Positions 52,697 through 60,569 of a DNA stretch of 64,000 bases are shown here, in pieces. A program made the translations under genes and the position numbers. The stretch's first letter is position 1. Every line of letters begins with the position of its first letter. This stretch comes from Herbidospora daliensis (GTDB lineage Bacteria; Actinomycetota; Actinomycetes; Streptosporangiales; Streptosporangiaceae): assembly GCF_001570585.1 (NCBI RefSeq), contig NZ_BBXF01000008.1:62001-126000 (forward strand). Direction: 5' to 3'. The notes beneath the pieces are model-generated. The model was not told the origin of the DNA. It did no database searches and was given only the letters and a program-made list of their open reading frames with translations.

Positions 52697-53845
52697 GTGG
52701 CGCAGGAGAACGAAGCGCAGGTCAGGGGGCTGTCGATAGGTGTCGTCGTGCCAACGGGCGCGCTCTGGGGTCTCACCCCCATCGCGTTCCTGCTCAGCGG
52801 CGACCCGCTCCGGGCACTGCTGTCGGGCGTCCTGCTCGCCGGCCTCCTCGTCGTGTACTGGAAGGTCGTCGTCGGCCACATCGCCGGAACGGGCCCCGGG
52901 CCGCACGCCGGCCGGACCTTCGCGCTGTTCGCCGTCGTCGTCTACGGCTCGTTCCCGCTGCTGGGGCTGGCGTGGGCGTACATGCCCCTCATCGTCGGCA
53001 GCGCGGCCCTGCTGCTGCTCCGCTTCCGCCTCGCCGCGCCCGTGCTCGCCGCCGTGACCGCCGCCGAGATCCCGCTGACGCTGACCATCGGCGGCCTCGC
53101 CCGCAACGCCGCCCTCCAGGCCGCCGCCGCCGTCTTCGTCGCCTCCGTGGTCGCCGCCGGGATCGTCCACTACGCCAGGTTCATCAGGGAACTGCGTGAA
53201 CTGCGGGCCGTCCTGGCCGAGATGGCCGTGGACGAAGACCGCGTGCGCCTGGCCGCCGAACTGCACGACCTGCTCGGGCAGACGCTGGCGTCCATCAGGC
53301 TGAAGACCGAGGTCGCGCTGGCCCTGTTCGACCGCGACCGCGACCGCGCCATGGACGAGATCGAGGCCACCGTCCTCATCGCCAGCGAGGCCCGCGAGGA
53401 GATCGGCGACGTCGTCGCCGCCCGCCGCTCCCTCGACCTGGGCGCCGAACTGTCGGCCGCCGTCGCCCTCATCGAACTGACCGGCGCCCGCTGCGACCTG
53501 CGCCTCGGCCTCACCGAGATCGACGAGGTCACCGGCGACGCCCTCGCGTGGATCGTCAGGGAGGCCGCCACGAACGTCGTCAGGCACAGCACCGCCCGCA
53601 CCTGCGTCATCGAACTCGACGACAAGGACGGCCGCGTCCACCTGCTGATCACCAACGACGGCGCCCGCCGCGCCACCAGGGGCGACGGCTCGGGCCTCAT
53701 CGGCCTCCGGCAGCGCGTCGATCGGCTGCACGGCGACCTGAAGGCCGAAGAGACAGGCACGGACGGTTTCGAACTGCGGGTCTGGCTGCCCGCCGTACAC
53801 GATCAGGAGAGAGTGATCACCGTTGATTCGCGTTCTGCTGGCTGA
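52697..53845 (+). CDS. Sensor histidine kinase, NarL-type (second pair)
   Basis: 382 residues with four to five membrane helices, a HisKA_3 domain (RLAAELHDLLGQTL) and an ATPase domain (VREAATNVVRHS, DGSGLIGLRQRV). GTG 52697 lies 68 bases after the first response regulator, so it is in the same run of genes. It overlaps the second response regulator by 23 bases. Confidence 0.9.
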   Translation: MAQENEAQVRGLSIGVVVPTGALWGLTPIAFLLSGDPLRALLSGVLLAGLLVVYWKVVVGHIAGTGPGPHAGRTFALFAVVVYGSFPLLGLAWAYMPLIVGSAALLLLRFRLAAPVLAAVTAAEIPLTLTIGGLARNAALQAAAAVFVASVVAAGIVHYARFIRELRELRAVLAEMAVDEDRVRLAAELHDLLGQTLASIRLKTEVALALFDRDRDRAMDEIEATVLIASEAREEIGDVVAARRSLDLGAELSAAVALIELTGARCDLRLGLTEIDEVTGDALAWIVREAATNVVRHSTARTCVIELDDKDGRVHLLITNDGARRATRGDGSGLIGLRQRVDRLHGDLKAEETGTDGFELRVWLPAVHDQERVITVDSRSAG

Positions 53846-54467
53846 AGACCACGGTGTCGTCCGGGGCGCCCTCGCCGTCCTGCTGAACCTGACCGGCGAC
53901 ATCGAGGTCGTGGCCGAGACCGACCGCGGCGACAAGGTCGTCGCCCAGGCCCTCGCCGCCCGCCCCGACGTGGCGGTCGTGGACATCGAGATGCCCGGAG
54001 CCGACGGAATCGAGGCGACCTACCGGCTGCGCCAGGCGCTGCCGACGTGCCGGGTGCTCATCCTGACGGCCCTGGCCCAGACGACCCTGCTGAAACGCGC
54101 CATGGACGCCGGAGCCAGCGGCTTCCTGCTGAAAGACGCCCCGACCGAGCGGCTGGCCGAGAGCATCCGCCGCATCGCGGCCGGAGAACGCGTCATCGAC
54201 GCCACCCTGGCCCTGGCGGCGATGACCGCGACGGCCTCCCTGCTGACCGACCGGGAGGCGGACGTGCTGCGCCTGGTCGGGCTCGGCGCGACGACGGGGG
54301 AGATCGCGGCCGAACTGCACCTGTCGGCGGCGACGGTCCGGAACTACATCTCCAACATCATCACCAAGACGGGCGCCCGCAACCGGACGGACGCGGTGCG
54401 CATCGCGGTCGACTCGGGCTGGATCGAACGACCGCGCCCTAACGCCGCGACGCCGGCCCGCCGGTAG
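53823..54467 (+). CDS. LuxR/NarL-type response regulator (second pair)
   Basis: 214 residues. Receiver Asp in DVAVVDIEMPGAD, Lys in GFLLKDAPT, and a C-terminal LuxR helix-turn-helix (LLTDREADVLRLVGLG, HLSAATVRNYISNIITK). The start is TTG 53823, the only start in frame before a stop, with GGAGAG upstream. Its 3' end overlaps the convergent GAP1-like gene by 29 bases. Confidence 0.9.
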   Translation: MIRVLLAEDHGVVRGALAVLLNLTGDIEVVAETDRGDKVVAQALAARPDVAVVDIEMPGADGIEATYRLRQALPTCRVLILTALAQTTLLKRAMDAGASGFLLKDAPTERLAESIRRIAAGERVIDATLALAAMTATASLLTDREADVLRLVGLGATTGEIAAELHLSAATVRNYISNIITKTGARNRTDAVRIAVDSGWIERPRPNAATPARR

Positions 54468-56673
54468 GCGCGTACGACGACGACCGGAACAGCGCGACCA
54501 TGCCCGCGATCATGAGGAGCAGCGCGCCCACCAGCAGACCGACACTGCCGAAGTCGATGGCGAGCCCCGATTCGGCGACGGGCGGCGCGTCAACGGGCGC
54601 ACTCGCGGTCGGCCTGAGGACGGGCTTCATGAGGACGTTCGCCGACTCCCGCGCCGACTTCTCCGGATCGCCCCGGCCGGGCCCCGCCTGCCACGCCTCG
54701 ATCAGCTGCACGGAGACGCCCTCCAGGCTCGCTTCGACGCCGGTCGGCAGACGCCGGCCCAGCACGTGGATCGTCCGGGCCGGCAGCACCTCGTCGAGCA
54801 GGGGCGACCGTTCGAAGGGCAGGGCCATGGCGGTCGGCACGACCGCCATGGTGACGTCGCCCCGCTCGATCGCCCCGGAGAGCTCCTCCTCCGGCAGCAG
54901 CACCAGCTCGGGCTCCGGGTAGCGGGCCTTCAGCCTGTCGGCGTCGGGGAAGTCGGTGCGGACCGCGACGACGGTCTTGTCCGAGGCGAGCGCCTCGGGG
55001 AGCTGCTCCGCCTTGATCTCGTCGGGGTTGAAGACCAGGCCGTTCTGGACCGGCGGCGGGTCCAGCAGCGGGTCGTAGCCGGGGTAGCTCGCGGCGCTGC
55101 CGGTGATCACGATGTGGGCCCGCTCCGGGTCGAGGCTGGTGAACGCCCGCACCTCGGAGTGGTAGCCCAGGTTGCGCAACATCTGGGCGTAGACGTCGGC
55201 CAGGAAACGGTCGCGCGGGTCGGCGTGCACGGTGATCGACTGCCGGACCTCCTGGACGACGGCGGTCGTCGTGTCGGCGGGCGCCGCGCTGTTCTCGCCG
55301 GGGCCGGAGAAGATGCTGAGCGTCGCGAAGAAGAAGAGCACCAGGCCGACGGCGAGCGCGCCCACGCTGAAGACGTACTTCCCCGCCCTGCCGGGCGCCA
55401 CCCGCTGCCACCACGGCCGGTCACCGCGGAGGTCGTTGATGACCTTCTTGACCTGCGCCGGAGTAGTCGACCTGGTGAGGAGCACATCGGCGATCTCGGT
55501 CCGGCAGGTGTCGGCGGTGAAGGCCGCCTTCGCCACCTCCGTGTAGCGGGGCTCGGGGTGTTTGAACCTGCTGATCGGGAACTGGAAGCAGTCGTGCTCG
55601 AGCAGGGCCGACTGCAGGACCAGCCGGTCTTCTCGCGTCTCGATGGCGTCGAGCAGCTCGCGGAGCCGCCCGGACACCTCGGAGTCCTGCGTCGCCATCT
55701 TGAGCGACCCGACGAGGCGGGTGATCGGCGGCCGTTCGGGTTTCGCCTTCGGCGTCGGCTCGGGTTCGCGCGGCTCGCGGGAGATCTGTTCGGCGACCGG
55801 GAGGGCGCACTCCTCCAGGAGGATGCGCGCCTTGAGGCACCCCGCCTCGTCGAACGAGATGGGCGACCTCTTCTCCGCCAGGCGCTCCACCAGCTCCCGG
55901 GGCGGCACCCGGCGACCGGTCAGCAGGGCGGCGTACTCGCGGGCCACCGACTCGGTCGCGGGGATGGGCGCGCCCTGCCGCCAGGCGACCACGTGGGTGC
56001 CCTCGGCGGCGTGTTTCGCGAACGACAACCTGATCTTGTGGCCGGCGGTCGCGCTGACCCAGGTGGCGGCGGTCATCCTGGTGCGCATGCCGTAGGGGAG
56101 CAGCGCCGCGACCTCGTCGACGAACCGCAGGCGCTCGATCATCGGGGCGCCGTCGGCGCCGAGCACGCACACGTGCCTGCCGGTCATCAGCAGCGCGGCG
56201 GCGCTCGCGGCGTCGCCGTAGAGTTCGTCGTCCTCGGGCAGGCGGGCGTGGGCGCGGACCGCGATCGTGGGCGGGCGGTTGTCTCCGAGGTCCTTGAAGG
56301 CGTCGTACAGGGCCTCGTAACTCACCCGCTGCCCGGCGAGCTGATCGAAGGGGACGTAGTACCAGCGGGTGCGGTAGATCTTGCGGTTGGTGCCGTCGCG
56401 GTGGCCCGACCACTCGTTCTGCAGGGCGAGCACGACGTAGTAGGAGACGCCCTCATCCTGCTGCCGGGTGCCCGCGAAGGCGATCGTCACCTGCGGCTGG
56501 TCGCCCGTGGCGCCGGTGGCGTAGCGGCTGCGGATCTCGTCGAAGATGCCGAGGCTGAGGCCGTCGCTGTGACTCAGCACCTCGTAGTCGTTGTAGCTGC
56601 CCGGCGGTTTGCCCTCCAGCGCCCACTCGTAGTCGACGGTGACATGGCGGACGGTCTCGGGGCTCTGGGTCAT
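54439..56673 (-). CDS. GAP1-like membrane protein of a GTPase-centred system
   Basis: 744 residues. The N-terminal 370 form a cytoplasmic region whose features (TRWYYVPFDQLAGQRVSYEA, LPYGMRTRMTAATWVS) resemble GTPase-associated protein 1 (GAP1) proteins; this match is from memory of the pattern and tentative. A middle stretch leads to a membrane helix (near 445-470), then an exported domain with a periplasmic-binding-like look (ITVHADPRDRFLADVYAQM, VVAVRTDFPDADRLKARYP) and a last membrane helix near the C-terminus. Coupled to the GTPase gene by ATGA. The exported binding-like domain could sense an extracellular signal and pass it to the GTPase (inference). Confidence 0.68.
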   Translation of the reverse strand: MTQSPETVRHVTVDYEWALEGKPPGSYNDYEVLSHSDGLSLGIFDEIRSRYATGATGDQPQVTIAFAGTRQQDEGVSYYVVLALQNEWSGHRDGTNRKIYRTRWYYVPFDQLAGQRVSYEALYDAFKDLGDNRPPTIAVRAHARLPEDDELYGDAASAAALLMTGRHVCVLGADGAPMIERLRFVDEVAALLPYGMRTRMTAATWVSATAGHKIRLSFAKHAAEGTHVVAWRQGAPIPATESVAREYAALLTGRRVPPRELVERLAEKRSPISFDEAGCLKARILLEECALPVAEQISREPREPEPTPKAKPERPPITRLVGSLKMATQDSEVSGRLRELLDAIETREDRLVLQSALLEHDCFQFPISRFKHPEPRYTEVAKAAFTADTCRTEIADVLLTRSTTPAQVKKVINDLRGDRPWWQRVAPGRAGKYVFSVGALAVGLVLFFFATLSIFSGPGENSAAPADTTTAVVQEVRQSITVHADPRDRFLADVYAQMLRNLGYHSEVRAFTSLDPERAHIVITGSAASYPGYDPLLDPPPVQNGLVFNPDEIKAEQLPEALASDKTVVAVRTDFPDADRLKARYPEPELVLLPEEELSGAIERGDVTMAVVPTAMALPFERSPLLDEVLPARTIHVLGRRLPTGVEASLEGVSVQLIEAWQAGPGRGDPEKSARESANVLMKPVLRPTASAPVDAPPVAESGLAIDFGSVGLLVGALLLMIAGMVALFRSSSYAPTGGPASRR

Positions 56674-57635
56674 CGCGGACGCCCCGTCCGGGCCAGGCGC
56701 TCACCGAGCCACAACATCGGCTCCACCACGTTGATCGGGTAGACCGGCCCCCTGATCCGCAGCGCCGCGTGGTCGGACTCGTCGGGGATGAGGTTCAGGT
56801 AGTCGTGCCAGTCGAAGGTCTCGGTGTGGGGGTTGACGTAGAAGCCGATCGACGACGTCACGTAGAACTTGATGTGGCTCTGGTGGAAGAACTTGTCGAG
56901 CGAGTTGATCACCATGTCGGCGGTGCCGGTGGCCGAGACCCTCGACAACTGGCCGAACAGGTCGCGGGCCTCGTCGCTGCCGACGGTCGGGAAGCGGTGT
57001 TTGTCGTCGTATTCGATCAGGCCGCGCTTCTGCGCCGTCTGCAGGACCCGGGGGTCGTCGAACTTGGTGATGCACACCGCGATGTGGTGGGGCAGCTTGC
57101 CGCCGTCGAACTCGTCGCTCTCCAGCATCTTCTCGGCCAGCCGGTTCAGCGGGCCGTGGAGGTGGTCGTAGGCGTCGCCGACCTCGAACTCGCGGATCGG
57201 GTCGAACAGGAACACGATGCCGCGGCTCTGGGTGAGGTTGGCCATCAGCTCCTCCTGCCGCTCCTCGGCGCCGCCGCCCCGGCCGGTCCGTTTGCCGGGC
57301 GCGAAGTGGCCGCCCGGCGCGTCGACCATGGTCAGCCCGATCGTGGTGGACGCGCGTTTCGACCCGCGCCGGAACAGGCTTCTCCGCTGGGCCGGGCCGA
57401 TCAGCGCCCACTGGTAGGTCTCCAGCGCGGTGCTGGCCTCGGGGAACTCCTTGCCCGAGGTCAGCGCGCTCGTCATCTCGGTCAGGTAGGCGGTCGACTC
57501 CGGGTTCTGCCCGATGATCTTCCAGTCGTCGTCGCGGCGGTTCAGCGCGATGGACAACGCGGCCAGCAGTGTCGTCTTGCCGCTGCCGGGAGCGCCCCAC
57601 ATGGCGATGTGGTGGCGGGGCGAGTCGGGCTGCAT
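56670..57635 (-). CDS. P-loop GTPase of a predicted conflict system
   Basis: 321 residues with a P-loop GAPGSGKTT near the start, a Walker B/G3-like VDAPGGHF, and a TKFD that could serve as the G4 motif; GIVFLFDP and FYVTSSIG follow in the expected order. This resembles the TRAFAC-type GTPases found with GAP1-like proteins. It starts 2 bases after the vWA-like gene and is coupled to the GAP1-like gene by ATGA, so the three form one operon. Confidence 0.78.
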   Translation of the reverse strand: MQPDSPRHHIAMWGAPGSGKTTLLAALSIALNRRDDDWKIIGQNPESTAYLTEMTSALTSGKEFPEASTALETYQWALIGPAQRRSLFRRGSKRASTTIGLTMVDAPGGHFAPGKRTGRGGGAEERQEELMANLTQSRGIVFLFDPIREFEVGDAYDHLHGPLNRLAEKMLESDEFDGGKLPHHIAVCITKFDDPRVLQTAQKRGLIEYDDKHRFPTVGSDEARDLFGQLSRVSATGTADMVINSLDKFFHQSHIKFYVTSSIGFYVNPHTETFDWHDYLNLIPDESDHAALRIRGPVYPINVVEPMLWLGERLARTGRPR

Positions 57636-57637
57636 GG

Positions 57638-59032
57638 TCAGTACTCCACGTCGATCAGGGGGAACGGGACGGGAACGGCATCGGAGACGAGCCCCAGACC
57701 GGAGACGAGCCCCCGGAGGTCGAGCGCGTCGAAGTTGGCCAGCGCCGCCGAGCCGAGCTGCCGCCACACCCGCGACATCCGGTCTCCTGACTGGTAGTCG
57801 ACGATCGCGCCGAAGACGACCTGCCGCGACTGCTCCAGGCGGGTGGCGACGGCCCGCCAGTCGTGCCGGTGGGGGCAGGGCAGCACCCGCGAGGCGTCGA
57901 GCTTCGGCGGGTGCGGCGGCCGGTCGCCGATGGTCAGCAGCGCGACGGACGACGCCGGGTCGCGGGAGAGCCGCCGTTCGACGACGGCCAGCATGTCCTC
58001 GACCTGGGCGGCGTGCGGATGGAACGGGTAGCCCTGCGTGATCGCGCCGCGTTCCTCCAGCTCGTCGAGGGTGTCCTGGGCGGCGGCGACGTCGACGCGC
58101 CAGGCGCGCACCTCGACCGGGACGTCCTTCACCGACCGGTCGAACGAGTGCGCCCCGTAGGCCACCACCGAGAACGACAACCCGGTCCGGTCCGACAACG
58201 TCGAGACCACCTGACGGGCCCGGCCGACCCGCTCGGCCACCTTAAGGTCCGGCCCGCAGACCTCGATCGCGCAGATCAGGTGTCCCGGGTCGGAAGGCCG
58301 CACCGGCAGCCGCGCCGGGACGTCGGCGACCAGTTCGGCCCAGCCGCGCGGATCGTCGGTCAGCTGGGGCAGGCCGCTGAAGCTCACCCGGCCGGGCCGC
58401 CGGAGTTCGGCGGTGACGTTGTAGGAGCCCGGGTGCAGCGAGCCCGACACCACCGACAGCAGCTGGGGTTCCTGGCCCTGCCAGGTGACCACCGCGAAGG
58501 CGGTGCCGTCCGGCCCGCCCTCCTCGCAGCGCAGCGCCATCGTCATGGTCGCGCCGGGCCGGGCCTGCGCCGGGAACAGCGGCACCGTCGTGAGTTCCAG
58601 GGTCCCGTCGGTACGCGGGCGTAGGACGACCAGATCGTAGGAGCGCGTCAGCGGGTCGTCGCGCAGCACCTCGGTGATCGCGGCGGCGACGGAGGCGTCG
58701 ACCCGTAACGTCGGCGCGTCGGGACGGGTCGCGCGGAGCCACTCGAACGCCTGGTCGGCCTGGGCGCTGCCGGGCGAGGAGCAGACGAGCAGCACGTCGT
58801 CTTCGGGGTCGAGGTCGGCCGCCCGGAGCAGCGCGGCGTGCTCCCCGCCCAGTTCGGTCCACGACGAATGCCAGCGGCGGCCACGCGGAACCCCGTGGTC
58901 GTCGCGCGCGACCTTGAACGAGGTGAGCCCGTCGGCGGCCGCCTCCACCACGCTCAGCCTGCCGATCCCCGGGAGACCCGCCACGGCCTTGGCGAGCGCC
59001 TTGCGAAGGAGATCGTTTTCGGGGTCGGGCAC
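57638..59032 (-). CDS. vWA-like protein, first gene of the GTPase operon
   Basis: 464 residues. The N-terminal 240 include LRVDASVAAAITEVL and a beta-rich section (ATMTMALRCEEGGPDGT); the C-terminal 200 look like a von Willebrand A-type fold (HLICAIEVCGPD, VVSTLSDRTGLSFSVVAYGAH, SSVALLTIGDRPPHPP). No full MIDAS triad is obvious, so the vWA call is moderate. The GTG start at 59032 has CGGAGGCG upstream. First gene of the three-gene operon. Confidence 0.62.
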   Translation of the reverse strand: MPDPENDLLRKALAKAVAGLPGIGRLSVVEAAADGLTSFKVARDDHGVPRGRRWHSSWTELGGEHAALLRAADLDPEDDVLLVCSSPGSAQADQAFEWLRATRPDAPTLRVDASVAAAITEVLRDDPLTRSYDLVVLRPRTDGTLELTTVPLFPAQARPGATMTMALRCEEGGPDGTAFAVVTWQGQEPQLLSVVSGSLHPGSYNVTAELRRPGRVSFSGLPQLTDDPRGWAELVADVPARLPVRPSDPGHLICAIEVCGPDLKVAERVGRARQVVSTLSDRTGLSFSVVAYGAHSFDRSVKDVPVEVRAWRVDVAAAQDTLDELEERGAITQGYPFHPHAAQVEDMLAVVERRLSRDPASSVALLTIGDRPPHPPKLDASRVLPCPHRHDWRAVATRLEQSRQVVFGAIVDYQSGDRMSRVWRQLGSAALANFDALDLRGLVSGLGLVSDAVPVPFPLIDVEY

Positions 59033-59206
59033 CGGGTGCGCCTCCGGGGTGTCGTCAATTGCGGAGTGTCGTAAATAGGTCAGATCATTGGGTGAAGGTC
59101 CCGGTTTAAAGCGAAGTGCGATATTGCAGATAGGCTAGCGGGGGTTGGCCGTGACTGCGAGGATCTAGACCCAGCACAGAACGTGAGCTCCATGGGTGGG
59201 GAAAAC

Positions 59207-60562
59207 ATGAGGCGCTTTCTGATCGCGTTATCCGGTGCGCGGCCCGATGTCCTGGCTCGCTGTAAAGGCGAGACGGCGAAATTCGAAGGCGTCGGCGGAG
59301 CGGTACTGACCACGGCGGTGATCGCCGTGATCTCGATGTGTTTCGCCCTGGTGAGCGCCCTCGACGTCACCGTCTGGCTCGCGGTGCCGACCGCGCTGGT
59401 CTGGGGTCTGATGATCCTCAGCCTCGACCGGTGGCTGGTCACCACGATGCGTAGCGACAGCCCGCGCCGTTTCGCGCTGGCGGTGCCGCGGCTGCTCATG
59501 GCCGTCCTGCTCGGCGCGGTCATCTCCACGCCATTGGTGCTGCAAATCTTCAAATCGGAAATCGACGCACAAATCGTAGAAATCAAGCAGCAGCGTGCCG
59601 AGGCGTTCGAGCGCGAGCAGTCCCAGGGCGCGGTGGGCAAGAGCGTCGACGAACTCCGTGCCGATGTGACCCGGCTCCAGCAGGTGATTTCGTCCGGCGG
59701 AGACGTTCCGGTCGACCTCTCGCAGGACGCGAAGATCAAATCCCTGCAGGCCGACCGGGCGACCGCCGAGAAGCAGTCGGAAAAGCAGTACAAGGAATGG
59801 CAGTGCCAGCTCTACGGCGGCGCCGGCTGCACGAAGAAGGGCGACGGCCCCCTCGCCCAGAGCAGCAAGCGGGCCTACGACCGCAGCCAGGCGCGCATCG
59901 CCGACCTGAACCGGCAGATCGAGAACCGGAAGGGCGAGCTCACCTCCGCCGGCGCCGACGCCAAGGAGAGCAGGCTGGCCAGCGCCCGCGAGGCGCTGCC
60001 GAAGGCGCAGCGGCAACTCGACCTGGCGGTCGACCGGCAGGCCGACCTGCAGAACGTCTTCGACGAGGAGAACCTCGTCACCAACGGCCTGCTGATCCGG
60101 CTCCAGGCCCTCAACGAGGTCACCGGCAAGGACTCCACGCTCAGCACCGCCCGGATCGTGCTCTTCCTGCTGTTCCTGCTCATCGAGTGCCTGCCCGTGA
60201 TGATCAAGCTCATGATGCGCCCCGGCAACTACGAGCGCGTGCTCGCCCTCGCCGAGAAGGACGAATACCGCAAGGCCCGCAGCAGCTTCAACGAAGGCGG
60301 CCCCCAGGGCGACACCGGCGAACCCGACCCGGGCGGCTCGTGGAACGTGTGGGGGGTCTGGTCCCGCCCGTCCGACACCGACGGCTTCAAGGCGCAGGGC
60401 CGGCGCGGCCCCAACGGCACCAGCGTGGAAGAACGCCCGGAGCCGGTGGCCGGCATGCGCGACGACGACGCCCTGCGCCGCATGAACGACACCCGCGCCG
60501 CCAGACTGACGAGCATGGAACGCCCCGGCGGCGTGGAACTGCTGCCCGACGACGACCACTGA
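59207..60562 (+). CDS. DUF4407 membrane protein
   Basis: 451 residues: three N-terminal membrane helices (VLTTAVIAVISMCFALVSAL and following), a long coiled-coil rich in Lys, Glu and Gln (about 110-300) with a short Cys pair (CQLYGGAGC), a fourth membrane helix (IVLFLLFLLIECLPVMIKLM) and a charged tail. This is the DUF4407 layout; function unknown. ATG 59207 is chosen because the typical family beginning (RRFLIALSGA) follows and GGTGGGGA precedes it; GTG 59183 and ATG 59192 are alternatives. The Ser/Thr kinase gene starts 7 bases after its stop. Confidence 0.82.
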   Translation: MRRFLIALSGARPDVLARCKGETAKFEGVGGAVLTTAVIAVISMCFALVSALDVTVWLAVPTALVWGLMILSLDRWLVTTMRSDSPRRFALAVPRLLMAVLLGAVISTPLVLQIFKSEIDAQIVEIKQQRAEAFEREQSQGAVGKSVDELRADVTRLQQVISSGGDVPVDLSQDAKIKSLQADRATAEKQSEKQYKEWQCQLYGGAGCTKKGDGPLAQSSKRAYDRSQARIADLNRQIENRKGELTSAGADAKESRLASAREALPKAQRQLDLAVDRQADLQNVFDEENLVTNGLLIRLQALNEVTGKDSTLSTARIVLFLLFLLIECLPVMIKLMMRPGNYERVLALAEKDEYRKARSSFNEGGPQGDTGEPDPGGSWNVWGVWSRPSDTDGFKAQGRRGPNGTSVEERPEPVAGMRDDDALRRMNDTRAARLTSMERPGGVELLPDDDH

Positions 60563-60569
60563 CAGCAGG

